Positions 35,708-44,835 of a stretch of 64,000 bases of DNA are shown piece by piece (positions within the stretch are counted from its first letter, which is position 1; the number at the start of each line of letters is the position of its first letter). Below the pieces are notes generated by a model, which saw only the letters and a program-made list of their open reading frames with translations, was not told the DNA's origin and did no database searches. The stretch is from Streptomyces sp. NBC_01231 (GTDB taxonomy: Bacteria; Actinomycetota; Actinomycetes; Streptomycetales; Streptomycetaceae): NCBI GenBank assembly GCA_035999765.1, contig CP108521.1:10478001-10542000 (forward strand), in the 5' to 3' direction. Both the position numbers and the translations under genes were made by a program.

Positions 35708-36616
35708 TCAGTCGAGTACGGCACGTCCCTCGGCGATGATGGCCGCGAGTTCCTCGACCTCCGGGTCGGTGAGGGGGGTCAGCGGTGGACGGACCGGCCC
35801 GGCCTTGACACCGGAGAGGGTCACGCCCGCCTTCACCAGCGACACGGCGTACCCCGGCACCCGTCGGCGCAGTCGGACCAGAGGATGGAAGAAGGTCCGC
35901 TGCAGCGCGTCGATCCGTGCCTGGTCGCCCTCCTCGATCGCGCGGTGGAAGGCGAGGGAGATGTCCGTCGCGAAGGCGAAGGCGGCCGAGGAGTACAGCT
36001 CGACGCCCAGTGCCCGGTAGGCCTGTTGGCTGGCCTCGGCCGTGGGCATGCCGTTGAAGAACTGGAAGCTCTTGCCGGACGCGCTCAGCGCGTCACGTAC
36101 GGCGGGGACGATCCGCGCGACGAGGTCGAGGTCGCCGGTGCCGTCCTTCAGGCCCGTCACGGTCGGCAGCTGGGCCACCTCCGCCGCCGAAGCCTCGTCG
36201 AAGCGGGCGTTGGCCCGGCTGTAGACGATCAGTGGCAGGTCCGTCTCCTGGCCGACCGCGCGGGCGTAGGCGACGAGCCCCGCGGCGGGTGACTCGACCA
36301 GGTAGGGCGGCATGAGCAGGAGACCGTCCGCGTCGGCCTCGGCCGCGGCACGGGCGAACTGCCGGGCCAGGCCCAGCGCGCCGCCGGCTCCGGCGTACAC
36401 CGGGACGCGTCCCGCCGCCGCGTCGACGGCGGTACGCACGACCGCGGCGTACTCCTCGCGGTCCAGGGCGTGGAACTCGCCGGTGCCGCAGGCGATGAAC
36501 ACGCCGCCCGGTCCGGCGTCGACGCCTGCCGTGACGTGCTGGTGCAGGACATCGAGGTCGACGTCACCGGTGGCGGTGAAGGGGGTGACGGGGAAGAAGA
36601 GAACGCCTTCGAGCAC
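35708..36616 (-). CDS. 5-dehydro-4-deoxyglucarate dehydratase (DHDPS family)
   Basis: A 302-residue TIM-barrel lyase. The start LEGVLFFPVTPFTATGDVDL and the loop GGVFIACGTGEFHAL are typical of 5-keto-4-deoxyglucarate dehydratases, which dehydrate and decarboxylate the intermediate of glucarate/galactarate breakdown to 2-oxoglutarate semialdehyde. The Schiff-base Lys is in VTGLKDGTGD and the Tyr in LIVYSRANA. GTG 36616 with AGGAA upstream is preferred over the longer Pro-rich frame. It lies 10 bases after the 2-hydroxyacid dehydrogenase gene, in one operon. Confidence 0.85.
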   Translation of the reverse strand: MLEGVLFFPVTPFTATGDVDLDVLHQHVTAGVDAGPGGVFIACGTGEFHALDREEYAAVVRTAVDAAAGRVPVYAGAGGALGLARQFARAAAEADADGLLLMPPYLVESPAAGLVAYARAVGQETDLPLIVYSRANARFDEASAAEVAQLPTVTGLKDGTGDLDLVARIVPAVRDALSASGKSFQFFNGMPTAEASQQAYRALGVELYSSAAFAFATDISLAFHRAIEEGDQARIDALQRTFFHPLVRLRRRVPGYAVSLVKAGVTLSGVKAGPVRPPLTPLTDPEVEELAAIIAEGRAVLD

Positions 36617-36626
36617 GGGTGGATTC

Positions 36627-37658
36627 CTAACGGGTCGGAGAGGTGGCGGGGGTGGCTGGCGACTGGCCGTCGTCCACGGCTTGGTGATCACCTGCGTGCA
36701 CTACGTTGACGAGCGGATCTCCTCGTCGCAGGCGCCCGATGTTGTCGGCGATCTCCTTCGCACGCGCGGCGAAGGTGTCGGTGGTGTGACCCGAGTGGTG
36801 CGGAGTCATGAGCACGTTGGGCAGCTCGTGGAAGGGCAGTCGGCTCGGTGCCCGGGGCGGGCCGCACCACCACACGTCCAGCGCGGCGCCGCCGATGACG
36901 CCGGAGCGCAGTGCCTCGTACAGCGCCTCCTCCTGCACGACCGGCCCCCGCGCCACGTTGACCAGCAGTGACCCGGGCCCCATGGCCGCAAGTTCGGCCA
37001 GACCGATCAGTCCGCGGGTGACGCGGTCCAGTGGGACCGTGACCACAACGACGTCGGACTCGGCGAGGAGTTCGGGCAGCCGGTCCATCCCGCCGACCCA
37101 GTCGGGGCGCAGGTCGGCCGGGAACGGGGCAGTGGGGTCGCGCCGCACGGCGCGCACCCGCAGACCGACCGCCTGACACAGCCGGGCGACCTCGGTGCCG
37201 GTCTCGCCGAACCCGATGATCCCCACATGGCGGTCCCGCAGCGTCGTCCCGAAGGGGAGCCCGGGATCCACGGCCACATTGCGCCATCGCCCCTCGCGCA
37301 GGGCGCGGTCGGCGCCCAGCACGTCGCGGGAGAGCATGAGGACGGACATGAGCACGTACTCGGCAATGGAGCGGCCGTGGTGGTGGGTGGTGGTCACCGT
37401 GACTCTGGGGCCGAGCGCGGCCAGCGGGATGCCGTCGTAGCCCGCTCCGACGACGTGGACGAGCCGTAACCGTGCTGCCCGCCGGGCGTCCTCGGCCCGC
37501 AGCGTCGAGCCGACGTAGACCTCGACGTCCGGGAGGGCCTCGGAGATGCGCGCCGCGTCCCAGTCGCAGGCGTCAAGCCAGTCATGGCTGCCCTCCGTAC
37601 GCGTCATGAGCGGTTCGTGGAACCGGCTCAGGATGCGGTGATTGAGCATGATGCGCAC
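36627..37658 (-). CDS. D-2-hydroxyacid dehydrogenase
   Basis: A 343-residue NAD(P)-dependent dehydrogenase of the D-isomer-specific family. The cofactor motif is VGIIGFGETGTEVA, the catalytic Arg is in VNVARGPVVQEEAL and the catalytic His in MTPHHSGHT. The segment ALDVWWCGPP replaces the more usual ALDVFEPEP, as in one actinobacterial subgroup. GTG 37658 is the likely start, with ATG 37649 possible. With the following dehydratase it suggests use of a sugar acid. It diverges from the family-5 ABC importer. Confidence 0.82.
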   Translation of the reverse strand: MRIMLNHRILSRFHEPLMTRTEGSHDWLDACDWDAARISEALPDVEVYVGSTLRAEDARRAARLRLVHVVGAGYDGIPLAALGPRVTVTTTHHHGRSIAEYVLMSVLMLSRDVLGADRALREGRWRNVAVDPGLPFGTTLRDRHVGIIGFGETGTEVARLCQAVGLRVRAVRRDPTAPFPADLRPDWVGGMDRLPELLAESDVVVVTVPLDRVTRGLIGLAELAAMGPGSLLVNVARGPVVQEEALYEALRSGVIGGAALDVWWCGPPRAPSRLPFHELPNVLMTPHHSGHTTDTFAARAKEIADNIGRLRRGDPLVNVVHAGDHQAVDDGQSPATPATSPTR

Positions 37659-38167
37659 GAGGAGGTCACCACCGGGGGATCTTGAGCGAGAAGAGGGGCC
37701 AAAGCGGCGCATGTGCCGTGGAACGCCACGGGTGTCACGGCCACGTCGACGATGCGTTCGGAGGTGCCCACCATGTGCTGTCCCCATACATAGTCAACGT
37801 TCTCATATGTAGACACTCAGTTGTACGCACGGGTGTGCGGTGGTGTCAATGGGCGGCGCCGCTCGACGATGAGACACACCCGTCGGTCGAGGTGCCGGGT
37901 GGTGCGGCGCTCGACAGTCGAGGGCTGCTGTCCTGAGCGGCGCGCCGAGGCTTTGGGTCGGATCTCGCGGAGCCCGCGGTGGTCCGGGGCGGGGTCACGC
38001 CCGAATGTCCGATCCTCCGGATGTCTTGACGCTGCCACGGCGCCGGTTTAGCTTCGGCGTTCACAGATACAGACCCAGTGCGCAAGTGTAGACAGCTGGT
38101 GGTGGCCGGTCCCAGACCCCCGAGTTCGGAACGTGACACATCAGCACTGCCCCGGAGACACGCGACG
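37659..38167. promoter_or_regulatory. Divergent intergenic region with shared TGTAGACA motif
   Basis: About 510 bases between the sugar-acid operon and the ABC importer operon. The octamer TGTAGACA occurs at 37809-37816 and again at 38087-38094 in the same orientation, each near the probable promoter of one operon. One regulator could serve both. No gene is supported inside. Confidence 0.4.
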
Positions 38168-39760
38168 ATGAAGTCCTCCGTTTCACCCACCCAGCGCGCC
38201 GCACCGCCGCGGCCCCGCACGACCAGCGCGATGCTGCTGGCGGGCGTCCTGCTCACGTCCAGCGGGTGCGCCGTGGCCAACAGCGCGGGCGGCGACACCG
38301 GCCGCGACGACGGCCGCACCTTACGGGTGGTGCTCACCCAGGAACCGCCGACCCTGGAGCCCTGTGAGGCGTCACTGACCGGCACGGGCGTCGTCGTCCG
38401 GTCCAACATCACCGAACCCCTGGTCGAACGAGATCCCACGTCCGGTGCACTGAACCCCCTGTTGGCGACCGGCTGGAAGCAGACCGCGCCCCGCACCTGG
38501 ACCTTCGACATCCGCTCCGGGGTGACCTTCCAGAACGGCGCCCCCTTCACCGCCGAGGACGCCGCCTTCTCCATCGACCGGGCCGTCAACTCCGACCTAG
38601 CCTGCAACGTGGAGGGCTACGTGTTCGGCGACGAGGACCTCGAGGTGAAGGCGGTGAACGACGGCAGCCTGACCGTGACCACCGAGAAACCGGACCCCAT
38701 CCTGCCGTTACGCCTGAGCTTCGTGGAGGTCGTGCCCCGCACGACCGACACCAAGGCCAAGGTCCGTGTCCCGATCGGCACCGGCCCCTTCGCCGTCCGC
38801 TCCTGGCAGCCCGGAGCGGCGATCTCCCTCGACCGCTTCGACGACTACTGGGGTAGGACCCCCGACTTCGCACGGGCCCGCTATGTGTGGCGCAGCGACG
38901 CCAGTGTGCGCGCCGCCATGATCGACAAGGGTGAGGCGGAGATCGCCGTCGCGCTGGATCCGATGGAGGCGGAGAAGGACACGACGGTCGCCTACCCCAA
39001 CAACGAGACGACCGCCCTACGGCTGGACGGCCGCGAGGCCCCGCTCGACGACATCCGGGTGCGCCGGGCGATCGACCTGGCGGTGGACCGCGAAGGCATC
39101 ATCGACGCCCTCCTCGGCGGTCTCGCCGAACCGGCCGGCCAACTGGTGCCGCCCGGAGTGGTGGGGCACAGCGACCAGATCGAACCGCCCCGGCAGAACG
39201 TCGCAAAGGCCCGCGCCCTGGTGCGGGAGGCGACCGCGGACGGAGTGCCGACCGGCCGGCAGATCACCCTCGTGGCCCGCAACGGCATGTTCGCCGGAGT
39301 GTCGGAGACGGCGGAGGCCCTCCAGTACCAGATGCAGGAGATCGGACTGAACGTACGGGTCCGGATGGCCGACACCGCCACCCAACTCCAGTACCAGCTC
39401 CGCCCGCTGCCCAAGAACGTCGGCCCCATCGCCCTGCTGATCATGCACGGCAACCAGGCCGGTGACGCGGCCTTCACCACCAGCCAGTACCTGCTGAGCG
39501 ACGGCCCTCAGTCCACGTTCGGAACCGACGCTCTCGACCGGCGCATCGCCTCCGCGGGCGCGCTGTCCGGCGAGAAACGTCAAAAAGCCTTCGCCGACCT
39601 GCTCACCGAGCAGAACCAGTCCGTCGTCCAGTACGCCCATATCGCCCACATGAACGGACTGCTCGGCCTGTCACGGTCGATCCGGTACGAACCGAATTCC
39701 GCCACCGGAGACGAAATGCGGCTCGCCGAGGTCCACTCGGCCAAGGGGGCGAAGCACTGA
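38168..39760 (+). CDS. ABC transporter solute-binding lipoprotein, family 5
   Basis: A 530-residue extracytoplasmic receptor of the Dpp/Opp/Nik type. The lipobox LLTSSGC marks cleavage and lipidation near residue 34. The SBP_bac_5 domain follows (LRVVLTQEPPTLEPCEAS, LATGWKQTAPRTWTFDIRSGVTFQNGAPFTAEDAAFS). Members bind peptides, glycosides, opines or metal chelates. ATG 38168 is chosen over upstream frame extensions because the signal peptide begins here. It is the first gene of a five-gene importer operon; the divergent sugar-acid genes hint at a carbohydrate ligand. Confidence 0.92.
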   Translation: MKSSVSPTQRAAPPRPRTTSAMLLAGVLLTSSGCAVANSAGGDTGRDDGRTLRVVLTQEPPTLEPCEASLTGTGVVVRSNITEPLVERDPTSGALNPLLATGWKQTAPRTWTFDIRSGVTFQNGAPFTAEDAAFSIDRAVNSDLACNVEGYVFGDEDLEVKAVNDGSLTVTTEKPDPILPLRLSFVEVVPRTTDTKAKVRVPIGTGPFAVRSWQPGAAISLDRFDDYWGRTPDFARARYVWRSDASVRAAMIDKGEAEIAVALDPMEAEKDTTVAYPNNETTALRLDGREAPLDDIRVRRAIDLAVDREGIIDALLGGLAEPAGQLVPPGVVGHSDQIEPPRQNVAKARALVREATADGVPTGRQITLVARNGMFAGVSETAEALQYQMQEIGLNVRVRMADTATQLQYQLRPLPKNVGPIALLIMHGNQAGDAAFTTSQYLLSDGPQSTFGTDALDRRIASAGALSGEKRQKAFADLLTEQNQSVVQYAHIAHMNGLLGLSRSIRYEPNSATGDEMRLAEVHSAKGAKH

Positions 39761-39761
39761 C

Positions 39762-40691
39762 ATGATCCCTTTCCTGCGCAAGCGCGTACTCTCCAGCGCC
39801 GTCCCCCTCATCTGCGTCGTCCTGGGCGTGTTCTTCCTGGCCCGGATGACCGGCAACCCCGTCGACCTCTATCTGCCCCTGAGCGCCACTCCCGAGCAGC
39901 GGGCGGAGTTCTCCGCCGCGCAGGGCTTCGACCTGTCGATCCCGGCGCAGTTGTGGAACTACCTCGTCGACGCCGCACACCTGGACTTCGGCACCTCGCT
40001 GCGCACCGGGCAGTCGGCGGGCTCGATGGTGATCGACGCGTTTCCCGTCACCCTTCAACTCGCCGGTGTGACCATGCTGTTGGCGATCACCGGAGCCGTG
40101 CTGGTCGGCAGCCTCGCCGCCTACCGCCCCAACTCCCTGATCGACAGGATCGCCAGTCTGCTGTCGATGACGGCCGCCAGCATCCCCGACTTCTGGTTCG
40201 CCATCATGGGCGTACTGGTCTTCGGCGTGAGCCTCGGATGGCTGCCGACCTCGGGCACGCTCGGCGGCCCCGAGATATGGGTCCTGCCCATCGCGACCCT
40301 GCTGATCCGCCCCTTCGGCGTACTGGTCCAGGTGGTGCGCGGCAGCATGGTCAGCGCGTTGTCCGCCCCCTACGTCAAGATCGCCCGGAGCAAGGGCGCC
40401 ACGCCCCGGCGCGTGGTCTTCGGGCATGCCCTGCGCAACGCCGCGACACCGGTCCTGACCGTCGCGGGCGACTTGACGGTGGGCCTGGTCAACGGCGCGG
40501 TGATCGTCGAGACGATCTTCGGCTGGCCCGGCATCGGCAAGCTCATGATCGACTCCATCCTCCAGCGCGACTTCGCGGTCCTCCAGGCAGCCGTGCTCCT
40601 GACCGCCGTGACGATCTTCGCGCTGAACATCCTCGTCGACGTCTGCCACGCGCTGACCGACCCCCGAGTGCGACAGGCGGTGCCGGCGTGA
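39762..40691 (+). CDS. ABC transporter permease, DppB type
   Basis: A 309-residue inner-membrane protein with six helices. It has the DppB-type N-terminal helix (FLRKRVLSSAVPLICVVLGVFFLAR) and the EAA-like cytoplasmic loop VKIARSKGATPRRVVFGHALRNA before IVETIFGWPGIGKLM. It starts one base after the stop of the binding-protein gene and overlaps the next permease gene. Confidence 0.93.
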   Translation: MIPFLRKRVLSSAVPLICVVLGVFFLARMTGNPVDLYLPLSATPEQRAEFSAAQGFDLSIPAQLWNYLVDAAHLDFGTSLRTGQSAGSMVIDAFPVTLQLAGVTMLLAITGAVLVGSLAAYRPNSLIDRIASLLSMTAASIPDFWFAIMGVLVFGVSLGWLPTSGTLGGPEIWVLPIATLLIRPFGVLVQVVRGSMVSALSAPYVKIARSKGATPRRVVFGHALRNAATPVLTVAGDLTVGLVNGAVIVETIFGWPGIGKLMIDSILQRDFAVLQAAVLLTAVTIFALNILVDVCHALTDPRVRQAVPA

Positions 40692-41674
40692 GCGAAGCAA
40701 GCAGCATGACCCGAGAAGAGGCCGACTCCGCCGACGTCTCGGACGGAGCCTCCACCGCCTCTCACCGGCGGCCGAGCCTGTGGCGGATGCTGGGCCGGGA
40801 CCGGGCCGCGGCCGTCGGGGCCGTCATCCTCACCGTGGTCGCCCTCGTGGCCCTCTTCGGCAGGCTGTTCATCGGCGACCGCGCGCAACACCAGGACCTG
40901 GACGCCTCCCTGCGTCCACCGTCCCTGAGCAAGGGGGCGTACGGGCTGCTCGGCACCGACGTCCTGGGACGCAGCATCTTGGCCCGGCTGATCGAGGCGG
41001 CGGCGACGACGCTGTCCGTCGCCGTCCCGGCGGTGCTGTGCTCGCTGGCGATCGGCTCGGCCCTCGGGCTGTGGGCCGGCTACCACGGAGGACGCCGCGA
41101 GAGCGTGGCGATGCGGCTCGCCGACGTGATCCTCAGCTTCCCCTCGCTGCTGATCGCGGTGGTCGTGCTGTACGTCTTCTCGCCCAGTGCGCTGAACCTC
41201 GTACTGATCCTGGCCGTGACCCGTATACCGGTGTACCTGCGCACCGCGCGGGCCGAGGCGGCGGAACTGCGCAGTCGGCTGTTCGTCGACGCGGCCCGGA
41301 CCTTCGGCACGCCCAGCCCGGTGATCATCTACCGGCACCTCCTGCCGATCGCCCTGCCGACCCTGCTCACCGTCGCCACCCTCGACTTCTGCTTCGTGAT
41401 GCTCACCGAGTCGTCGCTGAGCTTCCTGGGCATCGGAATCCAACCCCCGGACGTCAGCTGGGGCCTGATGGTCGCCCAGGGACGGCAGTACCTCCAGACC
41501 GCGTGGTGGATCACCGTGCTGCCAGGACTCGCCATCGTGCTCACCACCGTGTCCGCGACGGTGCTCGCCGCCTGGGCCCGCATCGCCACCGACCCCGCCC
41601 AGCGCTGGCGCCTGACGCTGCCCAAGAAGCGCCGGGCCGTCTCGGCCGCCGTTCCTCCGGAGATGATCCCGTGA
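40688..41674 (+). CDS. ABC transporter permease, DppC type
   Basis: A 328-residue second permease subunit. A hydrophilic N-terminus of about 30 residues leads into the DppC pattern (LGTDVLGRSILARLIEAAATTLSV, VDAARTFGTPSPVIIYRHLLP, SSLSFLGIGIQPPDVSWG). GTG 40688 overlaps the stop of the preceding gene, and its own stop overlaps the next GTG. Confidence 0.93.
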   Translation: MSEASSMTREEADSADVSDGASTASHRRPSLWRMLGRDRAAAVGAVILTVVALVALFGRLFIGDRAQHQDLDASLRPPSLSKGAYGLLGTDVLGRSILARLIEAAATTLSVAVPAVLCSLAIGSALGLWAGYHGGRRESVAMRLADVILSFPSLLIAVVVLYVFSPSALNLVLILAVTRIPVYLRTARAEAAELRSRLFVDAARTFGTPSPVIIYRHLLPIALPTLLTVATLDFCFVMLTESSLSFLGIGIQPPDVSWGLMVAQGRQYLQTAWWITVLPGLAIVLTTVSATVLAAWARIATDPAQRWRLTLPKKRRAVSAAVPPEMIP

Positions 41675-42684
41675 CGAGCACCACCGCTTCCGCCGCGACC
41701 ACCACGGACGCCCCCGCCCTGGAGGTCGAGGGACTGTGCGTGGACCTGAGCACGCCCTCCGGGACGGTACGCGCCGTCGACGGCGTCAGCTTCAGCGTCC
41801 GCCGCGGCCGCACCCTGGCCCTGCTGGGCGAATCCGGCTGCGGCAAGTCGATGACCGCGCTGTCCGTGGTCGGTCTGCTGGACCCCGCGGCGTCGGTCAC
41901 CGGCGGTGCCGTCCGGGTCCGGGGCGACGACACCCTCCGCATGAGCCCCGCGGAGCGCCGCAAGCTGGCCGGCCCGGTCCTGTCGATCGTCTTCCAGGAC
42001 GCCCTGACCGCCCTCAACCCGGTGCAGCCGGTGGGCAGACAGATCGGCGAACCCTTCCGCATCCACCACGGACTCTCCCGTCGCCAGGCCCAGGAGAAGG
42101 CGATCGAGCTGATGACACGGGTGGGCATCCCCGAGCCGAGGCAACGGGCACGGTCCTATCCCCATCAGTTCTCCGGCGGCATGCGGCAGCGGCTGCTCAT
42201 CGCGATGGCCGTCGCCCTCGCTCCCGACGTGCTCATCGCAGACGAACCCACCACCGCCCTCGACGTGACCGTGCAGGCGCAGATCATGCGGCTGCTGCGG
42301 GACCTCCAGGACGAGCGGGACATGGCCGTCGTCCTGATCACCCACGACCTGGCCGTGGTCGCACAGCGCGCCGACAACGTGGTCGTGATGTACGCCGGCA
42401 CCGTCGTGGAGAACGGGCCGGTGCACGACGTCTTCTCCGCACCCCGCCACCCCTACACCCGGGGACTGCTGGACTCGGTGCCCGAGGGCAGCGTGCGCGG
42501 ACGCCCATTGCCCGCCGTCCCCGGCAGCCCGCCCGAGCTGAGCGCGGTGCCGCCCGGCTGCGTCTTCCAGGCCCGTTGCCCGCTGGTGCGCGAGCGCTGT
42601 GTCCAGGAGCGGCCGCCCCTGCGTACGTCGGACGACGGTCGTTCGGCCGCCTGTCACTTCTCCGAGGAGCTCGACCGTGTCTGA
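41671..42684 (+). CDS. ABC transporter ATP-binding protein, DppD type
   Basis: A 337-residue ATPase with Walker A (GESGCGKSM), signature FSGGMRQRLLIAMAV, Walker B (VLIADEPTTALD) and the C-terminal oligopeptide-transporter domain with the cysteine pattern GCVFQARCPLVRERC. GTG 41671 overlaps the previous stop; the last bases overlap the next gene. Confidence 0.93.
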   Translation: MTSTTASAATTTDAPALEVEGLCVDLSTPSGTVRAVDGVSFSVRRGRTLALLGESGCGKSMTALSVVGLLDPAASVTGGAVRVRGDDTLRMSPAERRKLAGPVLSIVFQDALTALNPVQPVGRQIGEPFRIHHGLSRRQAQEKAIELMTRVGIPEPRQRARSYPHQFSGGMRQRLLIAMAVALAPDVLIADEPTTALDVTVQAQIMRLLRDLQDERDMAVVLITHDLAVVAQRADNVVVMYAGTVVENGPVHDVFSAPRHPYTRGLLDSVPEGSVRGRPLPAVPGSPPELSAVPPGCVFQARCPLVRERCVQERPPLRTSDDGRSAACHFSEELDRV

Positions 42685-43726
42685 GTCCCGCGCCACCACC
42701 GCCGCCCCCGGGCCCCCAGCGGACGGCACCCAGGAGAGCGCGCCGCTGCTGGAGGTACGAGGGGTCACGAAGACCTTCGGCAGCGGCCGGCGCCGGATGA
42801 CCGCCCTGGACGGGGTGGACCTACGGATCGGCCGGGGCCAGACCCTCGGGCTCGTCGGCGAATCGGGCTGCGGCAAGTCCACCCTGGCGCGGGTGCTGCT
42901 CGGGCTGGAGCGTCCGGACGCGGGCACCGTGCGGTTCGACGGATCCGATCCCTTCGCGCTGCGCGGCAAGGAGCTGCTGGCCTGGCGCCGGCGGGTGCAG
43001 ATGGTCTTCCAGGATCCCTTCGCCTCGCTCAACGCGCGCATGTCCGCCGCCGACCTGATCGGCGAACCCTGGCGCACCCACAAAGATGTCGTACCAGGGG
43101 CGAAGGCACGCGAGAAGCGGATCCGCGAACTGCTCGCGCTGGTCGGTCTGCGGGAGAGCGACGCCCACCGCTACCCCAACGAGTTCTCCGGCGGTCAGCG
43201 CCAACGCGTCGGCATCGCCCGCGCGCTCGCCCTGGACCCGGATCTCATCGTCTGCGACGAACCCGTCTCCGCCCTCGACCTGTCGGTGCAGGCGCAGGTC
43301 CTGAACGTACTCTCCGACCTGCGCACGCGCCTCGGTGTCACCTACCTGTTCATCTCCCACGACCTGTCCGTGGTCCGCTACATCTCCGACCGGGTGACCG
43401 TGATGTACCTGGGCAAGGTCGTCGAACACGGGGACACGGAGGACGTCTTCGAACAGCCCCGACACCCCTACACGGCCGCGCTGTTGTCGGCCGCCCCCGT
43501 CCTTGACGCGGGCCGGGACACCGTCCGGGAGATCGAGCTCCAAGGGGAGATCCCCTCTCCCTTCGACATCCCCTCCGGGTGCCGCTTCCGGACCCGGTGC
43601 TGGCGTGCCGAGGACCGGTGCGCGACCCAAGCACCTCCCGTCGTCGTGCGGGAGAGGGCGGACGGTGCCGAACCCCACACGGCCCTGTGTCACTTCCCGC
43701 TGGAGGCGGAGTCCGCGGGGGCCTGA
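42677..43726 (+). CDS. ABC transporter ATP-binding protein, DppF type
   Basis: A 349-residue ATPase, partner of the DppD-type subunit. Walker A GESGCGKST, signature FSGGQRQRVGIARAL, Walker B LIVCDEPVSALD, and a C-terminal GCRFRTRCWRAEDRC motif. GTG 42677 overlaps the previous gene by eight bases. It ends the importer operon, 11 bases from the convergent sugar-type permease gene. Confidence 0.93.
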   Translation: MSESRATTAAPGPPADGTQESAPLLEVRGVTKTFGSGRRRMTALDGVDLRIGRGQTLGLVGESGCGKSTLARVLLGLERPDAGTVRFDGSDPFALRGKELLAWRRRVQMVFQDPFASLNARMSAADLIGEPWRTHKDVVPGAKAREKRIRELLALVGLRESDAHRYPNEFSGGQRQRVGIARALALDPDLIVCDEPVSALDLSVQAQVLNVLSDLRTRLGVTYLFISHDLSVVRYISDRVTVMYLGKVVEHGDTEDVFEQPRHPYTAALLSAAPVLDAGRDTVREIELQGEIPSPFDIPSGCRFRTRCWRAEDRCATQAPPVVVRERADGAEPHTALCHFPLEAESAGA

Positions 43727-43737
43727 CCGGCTCGCAG

Positions 43738-44835
43738 TCAGGCGGCCTCCTTACGCGGTGCGCGGCGCCGGGTGAGACGGGTGCGGAGGCCCAGCCGTCC
43801 GCCGGTCACGACCAGGGCGACGATCAGGACGAGACCGGTGAACAGGCTGGGGGCCCACTGGGCGGAGGTCGCGAGGCCGAGGCCCACCGTCCCGGTGCCC
43901 AGCAGGAGGATCGCGATGACCGTGCCCCAGGAGTTGAAGCGGCCCGCGCGGAGCTGGGTGGCACCGACGAAGGCGGCGGCGTACGACGACAGCAGATAGG
44001 GCGTGCCCGCCTCGGGAGAGCCCGAGCCGATCTGCGAGGCGAAGACGACACCCGCGCACCCGGCGATCGCCGAGGACGCGACGAGGGTGAGGAAGCGAAG
44101 ACGGTCGGTGGGCACTCCCTGCAGACGCGCCGCGTCCGAGTTGAAGCCCGTCGCGTACAGGCGGCGCCCGCTCGCGGTGTGCTCCAGGACGAACCACAGT
44201 GCGGTCGCCACCAGCAGGAGGTAGAGGACGGGGATGGTGAAGCCGCCCGCGCTCTTCTGCCCGATGCTCGCGAAGGGTTCACGCAGGAGTTTGACGCCGG
44301 TGATCGACGTGCCGTCGGTGAACATCGTGATGAATGCCTGGATGAGCGACCCGGTCGCCAGCGTCGCGATGAACGAGTCGACCCGCAGCGTCACCACGAC
44401 GATTCCGTTGATCACACCGATCACCAGGGCGGTGCCCATGGCGAGGGCGATCGCGCTCCCGGCGCCGATGTCCGTGGAGATGATCACCTTGGCGGTGATG
44501 ACTCCGGTCAGCGACATGGTGTAGGCGATCGACAGGTCGAAGACGCGCGCGGCGAGCGGCGGCACCACGCTCAACGCGACCAGGCCGGTCACGGCGTTGC
44601 TGTTGAGTACCTGCTGGAAGGTCTGCCAGGTGGGAAACGTGTCCGGCGCCCAGAACGAGAACACCACGATGATCACGATCCACACGTAGACCGCGCCGAT
44701 GTTCGTGAAGGTCAGGCCGGTGAGCGCACGGCGCCTGAGCGGGGGTCGAGTTGGCGGCGCGGTGGGTGGCGCCTGGGTCGGCTCGCCGACGGACGGGCCG
44801 GTGCCGGTGGGGTCGGCGGCGGTGGTGCTCATCAT
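43738..44835 (-). CDS. Sugar ABC transporter permease (RbsC type)
   Basis: A 365-residue membrane protein with about ten helices in the branched-chain/ribose permease fold (VWIVIIVVFSFWAPDTF, ARVFDLSIAYTMSLTGVITA, TGFNSDAARLQGVPTDRLRF). A Pro/Thr-rich cytoplasmic N-terminus precedes the first helix. The ATG overlaps the stop of the ATPase gene (ATGA) and AAGGAA precedes it. It is the last gene of the leftward operon led by the binding protein. Confidence 0.9.
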   Translation of the reverse strand: MMSTTAADPTGTGPSVGEPTQAPPTAPPTRPPLRRRALTGLTFTNIGAVYVWIVIIVVFSFWAPDTFPTWQTFQQVLNSNAVTGLVALSVVPPLAARVFDLSIAYTMSLTGVITAKVIISTDIGAGSAIALAMGTALVIGVINGIVVVTLRVDSFIATLATGSLIQAFITMFTDGTSITGVKLLREPFASIGQKSAGGFTIPVLYLLLVATALWFVLEHTASGRRLYATGFNSDAARLQGVPTDRLRFLTLVASSAIAGCAGVVFASQIGSGSPEAGTPYLLSSYAAAFVGATQLRAGRFNSWGTVIAILLLGTGTVGLGLATSAQWAPSLFTGLVLIVALVVTGGRLGLRTRLTRRRAPRKEAA

